Positions 9,664 to 19,337 of a DNA stretch of 64,000 bases are shown piece after piece. A program made the position numbers and the translations under genes. Each line of letters opens with the position of its first letter. Within the stretch, counting starts at the first letter, position 1. The notes beneath the pieces were generated by a model. The model did no database searches. It saw only the letters and a program-made list of their open reading frames with translations, and was not told where the DNA came from. Where the stretch lies: positions 124,001 to 188,000 of the forward strand of contig SCRM01000008.1 in NCBI GenBank assembly GCA_004298045.1, given 5' to 3'. The stretch comes from Rhodanobacter sp. GTDB lineage: Bacteria > Pseudomonadota > Gammaproteobacteria > Xanthomonadales > Rhodanobacteraceae.

Positions 9664-10452
9664 TCAACCGCGGGCGTCAATCCAGACCAGACTGGCAAAG
9701 CGCCCGCTACGCGCGCCTTCGCGCCGATAGGAATAAAACCGCAGGTCGGTGTAGGTGTCGAAACCGCCGCCATGCACGCCCGCAACGCCGGCTGCCATGA
9801 GGCGTTGGCGCGCGAGGGCCGCCAGGTCGCAGTGCCAATGCCCGGGCCGGGTCGGCACGAAACACGCCGCCGCACTGGCCGCATGGTCAACGAATGCGGT
9901 GCGCACTTCCTCGCCCACTTCGTACGATGGCCCGCCGATGCACGGCCCGAGCCAGGCAACAACCTGTGACGGCGCGCAGCTCATCGCCGTGAGCGTCGCC
10001 TCCATCACCCCGGCCGCCAGCCCGCGCCAGCCAGCGTGCGCTGCTGCAACCACGCTGCCATCCGCACTGGCAAACAGCAGCGGCAGGCAATCGGCGGTGA
10101 GGATCGCCAGCACGGTGCCGGGCAGGCGCGTCACCGCGGCGTCGGCCTCCGGCTCAGCACCGGGCGGCACGGCACCTTGGGCGACGACATGCCGTCCATG
10201 CACCTGGTGCAGCCAGCGCGGTTCGGCAGGCAGGCCCAAGGCATCGCGCAGGACAACGCGATTGCGTTGCACCACGTCAGCCGACTCGCCGCTGCGCGTG
10301 CCGAGGTTGGCGTGGCCAAACGGCGGCGCCGAACACCCGGCAAGCTCGCGCGTGCTCACCGCCGCGTGCACATGCAGCGGTACGGGCCAGTCGGGGATCA
10401 GGAAGGCTTGGGACACGGGGTGTGGGGTTCGGAGTTCGGGAATCGGCGACAC
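9664..10452 (-). CDS. pgeF: Polyphenol-oxidase-like purine nucleoside phosphorylase (YfiH/PgeF/LACC1 family)
   Basis: Copper/zinc-binding fold of the YfiH/LACC1 family. Members act on purine nucleosides, and PgeF has been linked to peptidoglycan editing. Conserved metal and active-site motifs are present: WLHQVHG, LTADCLPLLF, AAHAGWRGLAAGV, LGPCIGGPSYEVG. The frame opens with GTG at 10452, 2 nt after the rluD stop. The first dozen codons are GGGATTC-type repeat DNA (10417-10447) and lack family similarity. A second GTG at 10416 gives MSQAFLIPDWPVP, which aligns better with the YfiH N terminus and may be the true start. rluD-pgeF is a widespread gene pair, presumably an operon. Confidence 0.9.
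   Translation of the reverse strand: MSPIPELRTPHPVSQAFLIPDWPVPLHVHAAVSTRELAGCSAPPFGHANLGTRSGESADVVQRNRVVLRDALGLPAEPRWLHQVHGRHVVAQGAVPPGAEPEADAAVTRLPGTVLAILTADCLPLLFASADGSVVAAAHAGWRGLAAGVMEATLTAMSCAPSQVVAWLGPCIGGPSYEVGEEVRTAFVDHAASAAACFVPTRPGHWHCDLAALARQRLMAAGVAGVHGGGFDTYTDLRFYSYRREGARSGRFASLVWIDARG
10417..10447 (+). repeat. GGGATTC-family repeat at the rluD/pgeF junction
   Basis: Degenerate GGGGTTCGGAGTTCGGGAATCGG units related to the other copies in the window. Read on the minus strand they lie at the 5' end of the pgeF frame and leave its start codon ambiguous. Confidence 0.55.
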
Positions 10453-10454
10453 AT

Positions 10455-11426
10455 TCAGTCTTCGGCGCCCTGCTCGGCCAGATCACGCCGCAAGGCATCC
10501 AGCAAGGCAACGAAATCGGCTGGAAACGGCGCGTTGAAACGCATCGCCTCGCCGGTGATCGGGTGGGTGAACGCCAGTTCCTCCGCGTGCAGCGCCTGAC
10601 GGCGAAAGCCACGCAGTGCGGACGCCAGCTCCGGCCCGGCGCGGCGCGGCAGCTTGAGGCCGCCGCCGTACAGCGAATCGCCCACCAGCGGGTGGCCGAT
10701 GTGGGTCAGGTGCACGCGGATCTGGTGTGTACGGCCGGTTTCCAGGTTGCACTGGATCAGGCTGTGCCCACGGAACCGCTCGCGCACGCGGTAATGGGTG
10801 ACCGCGTGCTTGCCGGTTTCATCGTCGCGTACCGCCTGGCGCAGGCGGTCACCCATGCTGCGGCCGATCGGCGCATCCACCGTACCGCCGGCCACCAGCA
10901 CGCCAAGCACCACGGCGGCGTACTGCCGGTGCACGTCGTGGCGCGTGAGCATGTCCACCAGCGCGGTCTGCGCCGGCAGCGTCCTGGCCACCACCATCAG
11001 CCCGGAGGTGTCCTTGTCCAGCCGATGCACGATGCCAGCGCGCGGCAGCTCGCCAAGGCCGCCGTCGTGCGCCAGCAGCGCATTCAGCACGGTGCCCGAA
11101 GGGTTGCCAGCACCTGGGTGCACCACCAGCCCGGCAGGCTTGTCGATCACCAGCAGGTGCTCGTCCTCGAACACGATGGTGAGCGGGATCGCCTCCGGGG
11201 CATCGCTCACCTCGGTCGCCAGCTCGGCCATCAGCCGCACGGCCTCGCCGCCGCGCACCAGATACCGTGGTGGCGCCACCGCACCGTCCAGCGTGGCCGC
11301 CCCGGATTTGATCCACGTCGCCAGCCGCGAGCGCGAGTAATCCGGGAACAACTCGGCCAGCGTCTGGTCAAAGCGACGCCCGGCTGCCGCCAGCGGCACC
11401 GTGGTTTCATGGTGAACCGTGGTCAT
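10455..11426 (-). CDS. rluD: 23S rRNA pseudouridine(1911/1915/1917) synthase
   Basis: RluA-family pseudouridine synthase that modifies helix 69 of 23S rRNA. An N-terminal S4 RNA-binding domain ([20 protein letters not shown]) precedes the catalytic domain. The active-site Asp is in [17 protein letters not shown], with family motifs [19 protein letters not shown] and [14 protein letters not shown] at the end. At 323 residues the length is typical. It diverges from bamD, a conserved arrangement in proteobacteria, with 81 bp of shared upstream DNA. Confidence 0.96.
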   Translation of the reverse strand: MTTVHHETTVPLAAAGRRFDQTLAELFPDYSRSRLATWIKSGAATLDGAVAPPRYLVRGGEAVRLMAELATEVSDAPEAIPLTIVFEDEHLLVIDKPAGLVVHPGAGNPSGTVLNALLAHDGGLGELPRAGIVHRLDKDTSGLMVVARTLPAQTALVDMLTRHDVHRQYAAVVLGVLVAGGTVDAPIGRSMGDRLRQAVRDDETGKHAVTHYRVRERFRGHSLIQCNLETGRTHQIRVHLTHIGHPLVGDSLYGGGLKLPRRAGPELASALRGFRRQALHAEELAFTHPITGEAMRFNAPFPADFVALLDALRRDLAEQGAED

Positions 11427-11470
11427 CCGGCCACTCCCGTCGTGCCCCGCGGGGGCTTGCCGGTTTCGGC

Positions 11471-11476
11471 TATGAT
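11471..11476 (+). promoter_or_regulatory. Probable -10 element of bamD
   Basis: TATGAT, four to five of six matches to the consensus, lies 31 bp before the bamD ATG in the rluD/bamD divergent spacer. No clear -35 at standard spacing. Confidence 0.4.
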
Positions 11477-11507
11477 GCTTTTTCGCTCAAACATCTGAAC
11501 CCTTTAC

Positions 11508-12371
11508 ATGCGTCTTTCAATCGACTCGTCCAAGCTGCCGGTACCCGCCGGAACCTGCCTCAAGGCTTTCGTGGTGCTGGTGCTGGCGCTGGCGATGAGC
11601 GGTTGCTCATGGTTCCACAAGCGCGACAACGTGGACACCATGCCGCTGCCGCAGCTGTATGCCAAGGCGCACACCTCGCTCGAACATGCCGACTACACCG
11701 CCGCCATCAAGGACTACCAACGCCTGATCGCGCGCTTCCCGTCCGGCGAATACAACGAACAGGCGCAGCTCGAGCTGGCCTACGCGCAATACAAGGACAA
11801 CAAGCCCGACGATGCGCTGTCCACGGTCAACCGCTTCATCAAGACCTTCCCGGCGAACAAGCACGCCGATTATGCCTACTACCTGCGCGGCCTGATCAAT
11901 TTCGACCGCACCACCGGCTTCATGGATCGCCTCTCGCACAACGAAGAGGCGCAGTCGCGGCGCGATCAGGCGTTCAACCTGCAGTCGTTCGACGACTTCG
12001 CCGAGCTCTCGCGCCGGTTTCCGAACAGCGCCTATGCCGCCGATGCCCGCCAGCGCATGATCTACCTGCGCAACGTGCTGGCGCAGTACGAGATCAACGT
12101 GGCGGAATTCTACCTGCACAACCGCGTCTACATCGGCGCCGCCGACCGCGCGCAATACGTGATCGAGCATTACCAGCAGGCGCCGCAAACGGGCGACGCG
12201 CTGGCCATCCTCACCCGCAGCTACCTTGCCTTGGGCCAGAAGGATCAGGCCGAGCAGGCCCGCAAGGTGCTGGCCCTGAACTACCCCAACCACCCGTACC
12301 TCACCGATCCGAAGTGGCCGCACGAGATGGCGATGTGGCGGCGGATGGTGCCGTTCGTGCGCCATCATTGA
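11508..12371 (+). CDS. bamD: Outer membrane assembly lipoprotein BamD (ComL/YfiO)
   Basis: Essential component of the BAM complex that inserts beta-barrel proteins into the outer membrane. A lipoprotein signal ends at MSGC (Cys near residue 33). It is followed by five TPR-like helical repeats, including LYAKAHTSLEHADYTAAIKD, ARFPSGEYNEQAQLELAYAQ and YQQAPQTGDALAILTRSYLA. At 287 residues it is slightly longer than E. coli BamD (245), mostly through an extended signal region. It is monocistronic, divergent from rluD and convergent with nadE across a palindromic repeat. Confidence 0.95.
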   Translation: MRLSIDSSKLPVPAGTCLKAFVVLVLALAMSGCSWFHKRDNVDTMPLPQLYAKAHTSLEHADYTAAIKDYQRLIARFPSGEYNEQAQLELAYAQYKDNKPDDALSTVNRFIKTFPANKHADYAYYLRGLINFDRTTGFMDRLSHNEEAQSRRDQAFNLQSFDDFAELSRRFPNSAYAADARQRMIYLRNVLAQYEINVAEFYLHNRVYIGAADRAQYVIEHYQQAPQTGDALAILTRSYLALGQKDQAEQARKVLALNYPNHPYLTDPKWPHEMAMWRRMVPFVRHH

Positions 12372-12373
12372 TG

Positions 12374-12470
12374 ACGGGATTGGGGATGCGGGATTTTGGA
12401 TTCGGCTAAGCCTTGGCGACTGTTGGCGCGCTGCTCTTCCGAATCACGCATCTCCCATCCCGAGTCTCGG
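12374..12470. repeat. Full-length palindromic copy of the GGGATTC repeat family
   Basis: The left arm has GGGATTGGGGATGCGGGATTTTGGATTCGG. The right arm, about 20 bp further on, is its approximate inverse (TTCCGAATCACGCATCTCCCATCCCGAG). Together they form a MITE-like inverted repeat of about 97 bp between the convergent bamD and nadE genes. Confidence 0.7.
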
Positions 12471-12479
12471 CTCGTTCGG

Positions 12480-14165
12480 CTACCGCCACCCCGATGTGAT
12501 CGGATACCGCCGCTCGCGGCCGAAGGCGCGGGTGGTCACGCGCGGACCGGGGGCGGATTGCCGACGCTTGAACTCGTTGGCGATCACCAATCGTGCCACG
12601 CGCCGCACCACTTCGGCATCGAAGCCGTGCGCCACGATCTCGGCCTGTGACTCCTCATGCTCGATGAAGCGCTCGAGGATCGCGTCCAGGACCTCATACG
12701 GCGGCAACGTATCCTGATCGGTCTGGTCCGCGCGCAACTCGGCGGAAGGTGGGCGGTCGATAACCGCGGAGGGAATCGGGAATCGGGAATCGGGAATTGA
12801 AAAGCTCGCCGCATCGCTGCTCTGCCTATTTCCTACTCCCGATTCCCTATTCGCTGCTCCGTTGCGCCACCTTGCCAGCGCATACACCACCGTCTTGTAC
12901 ACATCCTTGAGCGGGGCGTAGGCGCCGCACATGTCGCCGTAGAGGGTGGCGTAGCCCACGGCCATCTCGCTCTTGTTGCCGGTGGCGAGCAGCAGCAGGC
13001 GGTGTTTGTTGGAGAGCGCCATCAGCATCACGCCACGGGTGCGCGACTGCAGGTTTTCCTCGGTGGTGTCGGCGCCCTTGCCGGCGAAAGCCGGCGTCAA
13101 CGCGTCGATGAAGGAACCGACTGCCGGCTCAACGTCGATCACGTGGTAGGCGACGCCCAGCGTCCGCGCCTGCGACCGCGCGCCGTCGAGCGAGAGTTGC
13201 GAGGTGTAGCGGCTGGGCATCATCACCGCGGTGACGCGGGCGGGGCCGAGCGCATCGACCGCGAGCGCCAGCGTGAGCGCCGAGTCGATGCCGCCGGAGA
13301 GCCCGAGCAGCACGCCGGGAAACCCGTTCTTGTCGATGTAGTCGCGAATGCCGCACACCAGCGCCGCATACAGCACGGCCTCGGGCGAGGTATCTGTCGC
13401 CTGCGGCCAACCATCCGCCGTCAGCGTGCGGCTTGCCGGGTCGAACGTCGCCCACAACAGCGCATCGACGAAGGCCGGTGCGCGCGCGGCGATGCTGCCA
13501 TCGCCATTCACCAGGAGCGAGCTGCCGTCGTAGACCACTTCGTCCTGGCCGCCGATGAGGTTGACGTAGGCGATGGCGCAGCCGGTCTCCTGCGCGCGCG
13601 CCACCAGCACCGCCTCCCGCGCAGCGGTCTTCTCGCCATCCCACGGCGAGGCATTGATGACGACCAGCAGCTCGGCGCCGTCGCGCGCCGCCGCGGCCGC
13701 CGGCTCGGGTTGCCAGGCGTCCTCGCAGATCAGGAAACCGACGTGCACACCATCGATCTCGGCCACCACGCTTTCATGGCCGGCGCGGAAATAGCGCTGG
13801 TCGTCGAACACGCCGTAGTTCGGCAACGCCTGCTTGTGTGCCACGGCCTCGACCGCGCCGTCGCGCAGCAGCGCCGCCGCGTTGTAGACCTCACCCGCGC
13901 TGTGCGGGTAGCCGACAAACGCGGCGATGTCGTGGGTGTCGGCCGCCAGTGCTTCCAGCTCGCGCGCGCACGCGGCAAGAAAGCTCGGACGCAGCAGCAA
14001 GTCTTCCGGTGGATAGCCGGCAAGCGTCAGCTCAGGAAACGCGACCAGTGCGGCACCGCCTGCCTGCGCCGCGCGCATCAGCTCGCGCACGCGCGCCGCG
14101 TTCGCAGCGACCGCGCCAACCGGGAAATCCTGCTGCGCCAGCGCAAAACGGAAGCGGTCGACCAT
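12480..14165 (-). CDS. nadE: Glutamine-dependent NAD+ synthetase
   Basis: Final step of NAD biosynthesis, converting deamido-NAD, ATP and glutamine to NAD. An N-terminal nitrilase-type glutaminase has its Glu in FPELTLAGYPPEDLL, Lys in AHKQALPNYGVFDD and Cys in GFLICEDAWQ. The C-terminal synthetase has the PP-loop LGLSGGIDSALTLALA plus LLATGNKSEMAVGYATLYGD. At 561 residues it is about 20-30 residues longer than usual. The excess is residues of about 438-466, between LARWRNG and VIDRPPSAELR, encoded by a complete in-frame palindromic repeat (12771-12852). The insertion falls in a surface loop before the C-terminal PPSAELRxDQxDxDxLPPY motif. All catalytic motifs remain. The gene lies 59 bp downstream of bioA. 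Confidence 0.96.
   Translation of the reverse strand: MVDRFRFALAQQDFPVGAVAANAARVRELMRAAQAGGAALVAFPELTLAGYPPEDLLLRPSFLAACARELEALAADTHDIAAFVGYPHSAGEVYNAAALLRDGAVEAVAHKQALPNYGVFDDQRYFRAGHESVVAEIDGVHVGFLICEDAWQPEPAAAAARDGAELLVVINASPWDGEKTAAREAVLVARAQETGCAIAYVNLIGGQDEVVYDGSSLLVNGDGSIAARAPAFVDALLWATFDPASRTLTADGWPQATDTSPEAVLYAALVCGIRDYIDKNGFPGVLLGLSGGIDSALTLALAVDALGPARVTAVMMPSRYTSQLSLDGARSQARTLGVAYHVIDVEPAVGSFIDALTPAFAGKGADTTEENLQSRTRGVMLMALSNKHRLLLLATGNKSEMAVGYATLYGDMCGAYAPLKDVYKTVVYALARWRNGAANRESGVGNRQSSDAASFSIPDSRFPIPSAVIDRPPSAELRADQTDQDTLPPYEVLDAILERFIEHEESQAEIVAHGFDAEVVRRVARLVIANEFKRRQSAPGPRVTTRAFGRERRYPITSGWR
12771..12852. repeat. Full-length GGGATTC-family palindrome inserted in frame in nadE
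   Basis: Four tandem GGGAATC units (12771-12799) are followed by the core AAAAGCTCGCCGCATCGCTG. An inverse arm then ends in CTCCCGATTCCCTATTC. On the minus strand the core reads GGCAGAGCAGCGATGCGGCG, matching GGAAGAGCGGTGATACGGCG at 41954-42005. It is translated as part of NadE with no stop or frameshift. Confidence 0.85.
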
Positions 14166-14224
14166 GAGCCATCAACATCGTGGGGAGAGTCGGCATTCTA
14201 CCGACGCCCCTTGCCCGCTGCGCA

Positions 14225-15517
14225 TCACGCCGGGCGGAAATCCGCGGCTTCGAGGCTGGCGACAATGGCCAGCATGCCCGCACACAACACCGCAAGCTCG
14301 GCATCGTCGATCACGTACGGCGGCATCACGTAGACCAGCTTGCCGAACGGGCGAATCCAGATGTCTTGCGCCAGCATGCGTTGCCGGATGCGATCAAGCC
14401 GAAGGGGGGCATCGAGTTCGATCACGCCGATGGCGCCAAGCACGCGCACATCCACCACGTGTTCCAGCTCGCGCGCCGGCGCCAGCCGTTCGCGCAAGGA
14501 GCACTCGATGCGCGCCACGTTGCCCTGCCAGTCGCCCGCCAGCAGCAGGCGGGTGGACGCGAGCGCCACCGCGCAGGCGAGCGGGTTGGCCATGAAGGTG
14601 GGGCCGTGCATGAACACGCCCGGCTCGGCGTGGCCGATAGCGTCAGCCACCGCGCGCGTGCACAAGGTGGCGGCCAGCGTGAGGTAGCCGCCGGTCAGCG
14701 CCTTGCCGAGGCACAGGATGTCCGGCGTGATGGCGGCCCACTCGCTGGCGAAGAGCTTGCCGCTGCGGCCGAAGCCGGTGGCGATCTCGTCGCAGATAAA
14801 CAGCACGTCATGCGCGCGGCACAGGCGCGCAAGCTCGGTGAGGTATCGCGGGTGATAGAAGCGCATGCCGCCGGCGCCCTGCACCACCGGTTCGAGGATG
14901 AACGCGGCCAGTTCGTCGGCGTGCTCGGCGAAGAGTCGTGCGAGCGGTTCGATGTCGCTGGCATCCCACGCCTCGCCGAAACGCGTCCGCGGCGCCGGCA
15001 CGAAGCGTCGCTGCGGCAGGCTCGGGCCAAACAGCCCATGCATGCCGGTCACCGGATCGCACACCGACATCGCGTTCCAGGTATCGCCGTGGTAGCCCGA
15101 GCGCACGGTGGCGATGTTGGCCTTGCCGGGGCGCCCCATCGCGTGCTGGTACTGGATGGCCATCTTCAGCGCCACCTCCACCGCGACCGAGCCGGAGTCG
15201 GCGTAGAACACCGCGTCCAGCCCTTTCGGCACGATGGAAAGCAGCAGCTTGCCGAGTTCGATCGCCGGCTCGTGGGTGAGCCCGCCGAACATCACGTGTG
15301 CCATCTTGCCGAGCTGGTCGGTGATCGCGCGGTCGAGCACCGGATGGTGGTAGCCGTGGATCGCGCACCACCACGAGGCCATGCCGTCGATCAGGCGCGT
15401 ACCATCGGCCAGCACCAGATGCACGCCTTCGGCGCGCGCCACTTTCAGCGCAGGCAGGCCACCCAATGCGCTGTAAGGGTGCCAAAGGTGGGCTTGGTCA
15501 AAGTAGTCGGTGCGCAT
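14225..15517 (-). CDS. bioA: Adenosylmethionine--8-amino-7-oxononanoate aminotransferase
   Basis: PLP-dependent class III aminotransferase of biotin synthesis that makes DAPA from KAPA with SAM as amino donor. The N terminus has the substrate-binding HLWHPYSAL and the family-typical [19 protein letters not shown]. The PLP aspartate is in [16 protein letters not shown] and the PLP lysine in [14 protein letters not shown], followed by [19 protein letters not shown] chose the ATG at 15517 ([15 protein letters not shown]), giving 430 residues. The frame extends upstream only through repeat DNA. It is followed by nadE in the same orientation and preceded by the sucCD terminator, so it has its own promoter region of about 70 bp. 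Confidence 0.95.
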   Translation of the reverse strand: MRTDYFDQAHLWHPYSALGGLPALKVARAEGVHLVLADGTRLIDGMASWWCAIHGYHHPVLDRAITDQLGKMAHVMFGGLTHEPAIELGKLLLSIVPKGLDAVFYADSGSVAVEVALKMAIQYQHAMGRPGKANIATVRSGYHGDTWNAMSVCDPVTGMHGLFGPSLPQRRFVPAPRTRFGEAWDASDIEPLARLFAEHADELAAFILEPVVQGAGGMRFYHPRYLTELARLCRAHDVLFICDEIATGFGRSGKLFASEWAAITPDILCLGKALTGGYLTLAATLCTRAVADAIGHAEPGVFMHGPTFMANPLACAVALASTRLLLAGDWQGNVARIECSLRERLAPARELEHVVDVRVLGAIGVIELDAPLRLDRIRQRMLAQDIWIRPFGKLVYVMPPYVIDDAELAVLCAGMLAIVASLEAADFRPA

Positions 15518-15554
15518 GAATGTCCTTGCGAATGCCGGTCGGGTTTCACGGCGC

Positions 15555-15582
15555 CCCGAATCTCGCATCCCAAATCCCGAAC
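15555..15582 (-). repeat. GGGATTC-family repeat, half copy upstream of bioA
   Basis: CCCGAATCTCGCATCCCAAATCCC is the inverse-orientation arm of the repeat. It lies between the bioA start and the sucCD terminator. Confidence 0.6.
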
Positions 15583-15585
15583 AAA

Positions 15586-15615
15586 GCAAAGGCCGCGGCG
15601 ATGCGCGGCCTTTGC
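15586..15615 (-). terminator. Rho-independent terminator of sucCD
   Basis: GCAAAGGCCGCG pairs with CGCGGCCTTTGC (12-bp stem, short loop) 21 bp downstream of the sucD stop. It is followed on the minus strand by a T-rich stretch (TTTGCTTTGTT). Confidence 0.85.
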
Positions 15616-15636
15616 ATGGAGCACGACGAACCCCGC

Positions 15637-16509
15637 TTACTTCATCAGCTTGGCAAGCGCCTTGCCCAGGTCGGCCGGCGACTTCACGGTGGTGACGCCG
15701 GCTTTCTCCAGAGCGGCAAACTTCGCCGCGGCGGTGCCCTTGCCGCCGGAGATGATCGCGCCGGCGTGGCCCATGCGCTTGCCGGCCGGGGCCGAGGCGC
15801 CGGCGATGAACGACACCACCGGTTTGGTGACGTATTCGCTGATGAATTCGGCGGCGTCTTCCTCGGCGCTGCCGCCGATCTCGCCGACCATGATGATGCC
15901 CTCGGTCTGCGGGTCATCCTGGAACAGCTTCAGGCAGTCGATGAAGTTGAGGCCGTTGATCGGATCGCCGCCGATGCCGATCACCGTGCTCTGGCCGAGG
16001 CCTTCGTTGGTGGTCTGGAACACCGCTTCATAGGTCAGCGTGCCCGAACGCGAGACCACGCCGACGCGGCCCTTCTGGTGGATGTGGCCCGGCATGATGC
16101 CGATCTTGCACTCCCCCGGGGTGATGACGCCGGGGCAGTTCGGCCCGATCAGCACGGTCTCGGGGTGCTGCGCCAGCACGTTCTTGACGCGCAGCATGTC
16201 GAGCACCGGGATGCCCTCGGTGATCGCCACGACGACGCGGATGCCGGCGTCGACCGCTTCGAGGATGGAGTCGGCCGCGAACGGCGGCGGCACGAAGATC
16301 ACCGATGCGTCAGCGCCGGTTTCGTCCACCGCCTCGGCAACGGAGTTGAACACCGGCAGACCAATGTGCTTGCTGCCGCCCTTGCCCGGGGTGACGCCAC
16401 CGACGACCTGGGTGCCGTAATCCAGCGCCTGTTGCGCATGGAAGGTGCCTTGCTGGCCGGTCAGGCCCTGCACGAGCACCTTGGTGTTTTTGTTGATGAG
16501 TACGGACAT
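15637..16509 (-). CDS. sucD: Succinyl-CoA synthetase, alpha subunit
   Basis: TCA-cycle enzyme subunit that carries the phosphohistidine intermediate during interconversion of succinyl-CoA and succinate with nucleotide phosphorylation. The CoA-binding Rossmann domain begins at [39 protein letters not shown] and the catalytic His in [18 protein letters not shown] are present. The length of 290 residues is standard. A strong GAGGAG ribosome site overlaps the sucC stop region 14 bp upstream, so sucC-sucD is an operon. Confidence 0.98.
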   Translation of the reverse strand: MSVLINKNTKVLVQGLTGQQGTFHAQQALDYGTQVVGGVTPGKGGSKHIGLPVFNSVAEAVDETGADASVIFVPPPFAADSILEAVDAGIRVVVAITEGIPVLDMLRVKNVLAQHPETVLIGPNCPGVITPGECKIGIMPGHIHQKGRVGVVSRSGTLTYEAVFQTTNEGLGQSTVIGIGGDPINGLNFIDCLKLFQDDPQTEGIIMVGEIGGSAEEDAAEFISEYVTKPVVSFIAGASAPAGKRMGHAGAIISGGKGTAAAKFAALEKAGVTTVKSPADLGKALAKLMK

Positions 16510-16523
16510 GTTTTAAGCGCTCC

Positions 16524-17684
16524 TCACTTCGCGGCGGCGACGGCTTTCTGCGCCGCGTCGTTGAGATCGTCGGCCGGCGTGATCGCCAGACCGGAATTGG
16601 CCAAGAGCTCGCGGCCCTTCTCCACGTTGGTGCCCTGCAGGCGCGCCACGACCGGAATCTTGAGCCCCACTTCCTTGACCGCGGCGATGATGCCCTCGGC
16701 AATCATGTCGCAGCGGACGATGCCGCCGAAGATGTTGACCAGGATGCAGCGCACCTTGTCCGAGGAGGTGATCAGCTTGAATGCCTCGGTCACGCGCTCC
16801 TTGGTTGCGCCGCCACCCACGTCGAGGAAGTTGGCCGGCTCGCCGCCCGCCAGCTTGATCACGTCCATGGTGGCCATCGCCAGCCCGGCGCCGTTGACCA
16901 TGCAACCGATGTTGCCGTCCATCGTCACGTAGTTGAGGTTCGACTGCTGCGCAGCTGCCTCGGCGGCGTCCTCCTGGGTCAGATCGCGCATCGCGGCCAG
17001 ATCAGGGTGGCGGAACTCGGCGTTGTCGTCGGAGTTGACCTTGCCGTCCAGTGCGGCGAGCTTGCCGTCGACCAGGATCGCCAGCGGGTTCAGCTCGATC
17101 AGCGAGAGATCCTTCTCGTTGAACAGCTTGTACAGGCCCAGCATGATCTTGGTGAGCTGGCTGACCTGCTTGGGCTCCAGCCCCATCGCAAAGCCAAGCT
17201 GGCGGCACTGGTAGGGCTGCAGGCCTTCGACGAAATCGACCGCGACGGTGTGGATGTCTTCCGGGTTCTCGCGGGCGACCTGCTCGATGTCCATGCCACC
17301 GCGCGGCGAGCCGATGAACGACACCGTCTTCGAGGCGCGATCGACCAGCACCGAGAGATACAACTCCTTGGCGATGTCGGTGGCATCGGTGACCAGCACC
17401 AGGTTCACCGGCAGCGCGCGGCCGGCCGACTGGTAGGTGGCCAGGCGTGTACCCAACATGCCCTTGGCCGCGGCGCGCACGTCGTCGAGACTCTTGCAGA
17501 ACTTCACGCCGCCCGCCTTGCCGCGGCCACCGGCGTGGATCTGCGCCTTCACCATCCATTGGGAACCGCCAAGCTCCTTCGCCACATCGACGGCGGCGTC
17601 GGGAGAGTTGGCAACCTTGCCGGGCGGCACGGCAATGCCGTACTGCGCGAACAGTGCCTTGGCCTGATATTCGTGGAAATTCAT
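16524..17684 (-). CDS. sucC: Succinyl-CoA synthetase, beta subunit
   Basis: ATP-grasp subunit that binds nucleotide and succinate. It begins [20 protein letters not shown] and carries [41 protein letters not shown] and [18 protein letters not shown]. At 386 residues the length is standard. The ATG at 17684 has a GAGG ribosome site 7 bp upstream. The open frame further upstream is not homologous. It is the first gene of sucCD. Unlike in E. coli, the operon is not joined to sucAB or sdh here. Confidence 0.98.
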   Translation of the reverse strand: MNFHEYQAKALFAQYGIAVPPGKVANSPDAAVDVAKELGGSQWMVKAQIHAGGRGKAGGVKFCKSLDDVRAAAKGMLGTRLATYQSAGRALPVNLVLVTDATDIAKELYLSVLVDRASKTVSFIGSPRGGMDIEQVARENPEDIHTVAVDFVEGLQPYQCRQLGFAMGLEPKQVSQLTKIMLGLYKLFNEKDLSLIELNPLAILVDGKLAALDGKVNSDDNAEFRHPDLAAMRDLTQEDAAEAAAQQSNLNYVTMDGNIGCMVNGAGLAMATMDVIKLAGGEPANFLDVGGGATKERVTEAFKLITSSDKVRCILVNIFGGIVRCDMIAEGIIAAVKEVGLKIPVVARLQGTNVEKGRELLANSGLAITPADDLNDAAQKAVAAAK

Positions 17685-17978
17685 TCGATAGCCTCGAGCG
17701 AACGGGGAAACAAGGCTGCGCAGCGTCAAATGCAACGCGAACCTCAGGGAGCGGACGGCGTCGCAACGCGCCACCGGCATGTCATGCGCGCGTCATGCCC
17801 CGAGGGAAAAATCGCGCTGCACGGCCGCTCATTTTCGCGGAACTGGTACGCAATGGAAAGTGCCGGGCCCGGTGGCGCATTGTCGGCATGGGCAAACTGC
17901 CGCAAAATCGCCTCATCTCGACGCCAACGGACGGCTTCCCGGGCGCGTTGCGCGCCGTTCTTGACCCGTTGTCGAACC

Positions 17979-19265
17979 ATGCCACTCCGCCTTGCTTCCC
18001 TCGCGTTTGCCTGCGCGGTCGCCTTGTCGTGTGCTGCCACGTCAGCCGCGCAAGACGCCGACGTGGCTGTACCGCCAACCCCAGCCGTCGGCGCCGCCTC
18101 TACGGAATTGCCGGCCGACCGTGTCACCGCAACGCTCGCCGACTATCAACGCTGGCTGGATGAGCTCGCCGCGCGCGACGGTACCGCCGGCCTCGCCACC
18201 GCCGTGGTGATCGACGACAAAGTGGTATTCGAGCGCACGCTCGGCTACGCCGACGTGGCGACCCAGACGCCGGTTACTCCGGACACCGTGTTTCGCCTCG
18301 CGTCGTTGTCCAAGGCCTTCGCCAGCGCGTTGACCGGGTTGTTGGTGGATCGCCACGACCTGCACTGGCACACCCGGCTCGTCGACGTGCTGCCCGACTT
18401 TCGGCTGAAGGACACTGCCGATACCGATGCCGCCACCGTCGCCGATGTGCTCGGCCAGCGTCTCGGTCTGCCGAACAACGCCTACGACAACCTGCTCGAA
18501 GCCGGCGTGCCGTATGCGGATCTCATCGCACGCCTCGCCGAGGTCGATCCCATCTGTGCGCCCGGCGCCTGCTACGGCTATGAGAACGTTGCCTTCAGCC
18601 TGATCGGCAACGTGCTGGCCGCGCGCCTTGGCAAGACCTTCCCGCAACTGGTCAAACACAACCTGTTCCAGCCACTCGGCATGCGCGACGCCAGCTACGG
18701 ACTGGACGGCCTCGAATCCAGTCCGAGCTGGGCCCGTCCGCACCGCGCGGCGGGCAACGGCTGGCTGTCGTTCACGCCGAACGAAACCTACTATCAGCTC
18801 GCCCCCGCGGCCGGCGTCAACGCGAGCATCCGCGACATGGAGCGCTGGCTGATCGCGCAAATGGGTGGCCGGCGCAACGTGCTGCCAGCCAACCTGCTCG
18901 AGCGGCTGCACACCCCCGACGTAGTCACGCCGAGTGAGCTGCACGCCTCGCCGTGGCGTCGTGCGCGGCTCAGCGCGGCGCATTACGCGCTCGGTTGGCG
19001 CGTCTACACCTATGGCGGCGAAACGCTGATCTATCACGCCGGCGCGGTGGCCGGTTACCGCACCATGATCGGCTTCTTTCCCCGCTACCGCGCCGGCGTC
19101 GTCACCCTGTGGAACGCCAACGGCGCGATGCCGAGCGGGCTCATGCCGATGGTGTTCGACGGCCTGCTGGGACTGCCGCACGTCGACTGGGCCGGGCTCG
19201 AAAGCCCGCCAGTCGCAAGCATCGCGCCTGCACACACGGCAAGCCACAAACACCACGGAAGCTAG
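17979..19265 (+). CDS. Exported serine hydrolase, beta-lactamase/AmpC-like family
   Basis: Periplasmic protein of the class C beta-lactamase / DD-peptidase-like superfamily, 428 residues with a Sec signal ending near SAAQDA. All three active-site motifs are intact: SxxK in LASLSKAFAS, Tyr-x-Asn in CYGYENVAFS, and HxG in LIYHAGAVAGY. The distant relationship to true AmpC and the His/Lys/Ser-rich tail leave the substrate open (peptide, ester or beta-lactam). It is monocistronic, divergent from sucCD across 294 bp in which I see no clear promoter pair. It converges on the TonB-like gene. Confidence 0.88.
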   Translation: MPLRLASLAFACAVALSCAATSAAQDADVAVPPTPAVGAASTELPADRVTATLADYQRWLDELAARDGTAGLATAVVIDDKVVFERTLGYADVATQTPVTPDTVFRLASLSKAFASALTGLLVDRHDLHWHTRLVDVLPDFRLKDTADTDAATVADVLGQRLGLPNNAYDNLLEAGVPYADLIARLAEVDPICAPGACYGYENVAFSLIGNVLAARLGKTFPQLVKHNLFQPLGMRDASYGLDGLESSPSWARPHRAAGNGWLSFTPNETYYQLAPAAGVNASIRDMERWLIAQMGGRRNVLPANLLERLHTPDVVTPSELHASPWRRARLSAAHYALGWRVYTYGGETLIYHAGAVAGYRTMIGFFPRYRAGVVTLWNANGAMPSGLMPMVFDGLLGLPHVDWAGLESPPVASIAPAHTASHKHHGS

Positions 19266-19285
19266 CTAGGCCCATTCCCCTCAAA

Positions 19286-19318
19286 GCAAACGGCGCATGC
19301 CAGGCACGCGCCGTTTGC
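19286..19318. terminator. Bidirectional terminator hairpin
   Basis: GCAAACGGCGC pairs perfectly with GCGCCGTTTGC across an 11-base loop, between the 3' ends of two convergent genes. Confidence 0.75.
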
Positions 19319-19337
19319 CTGCACCTGACGGATCGGG

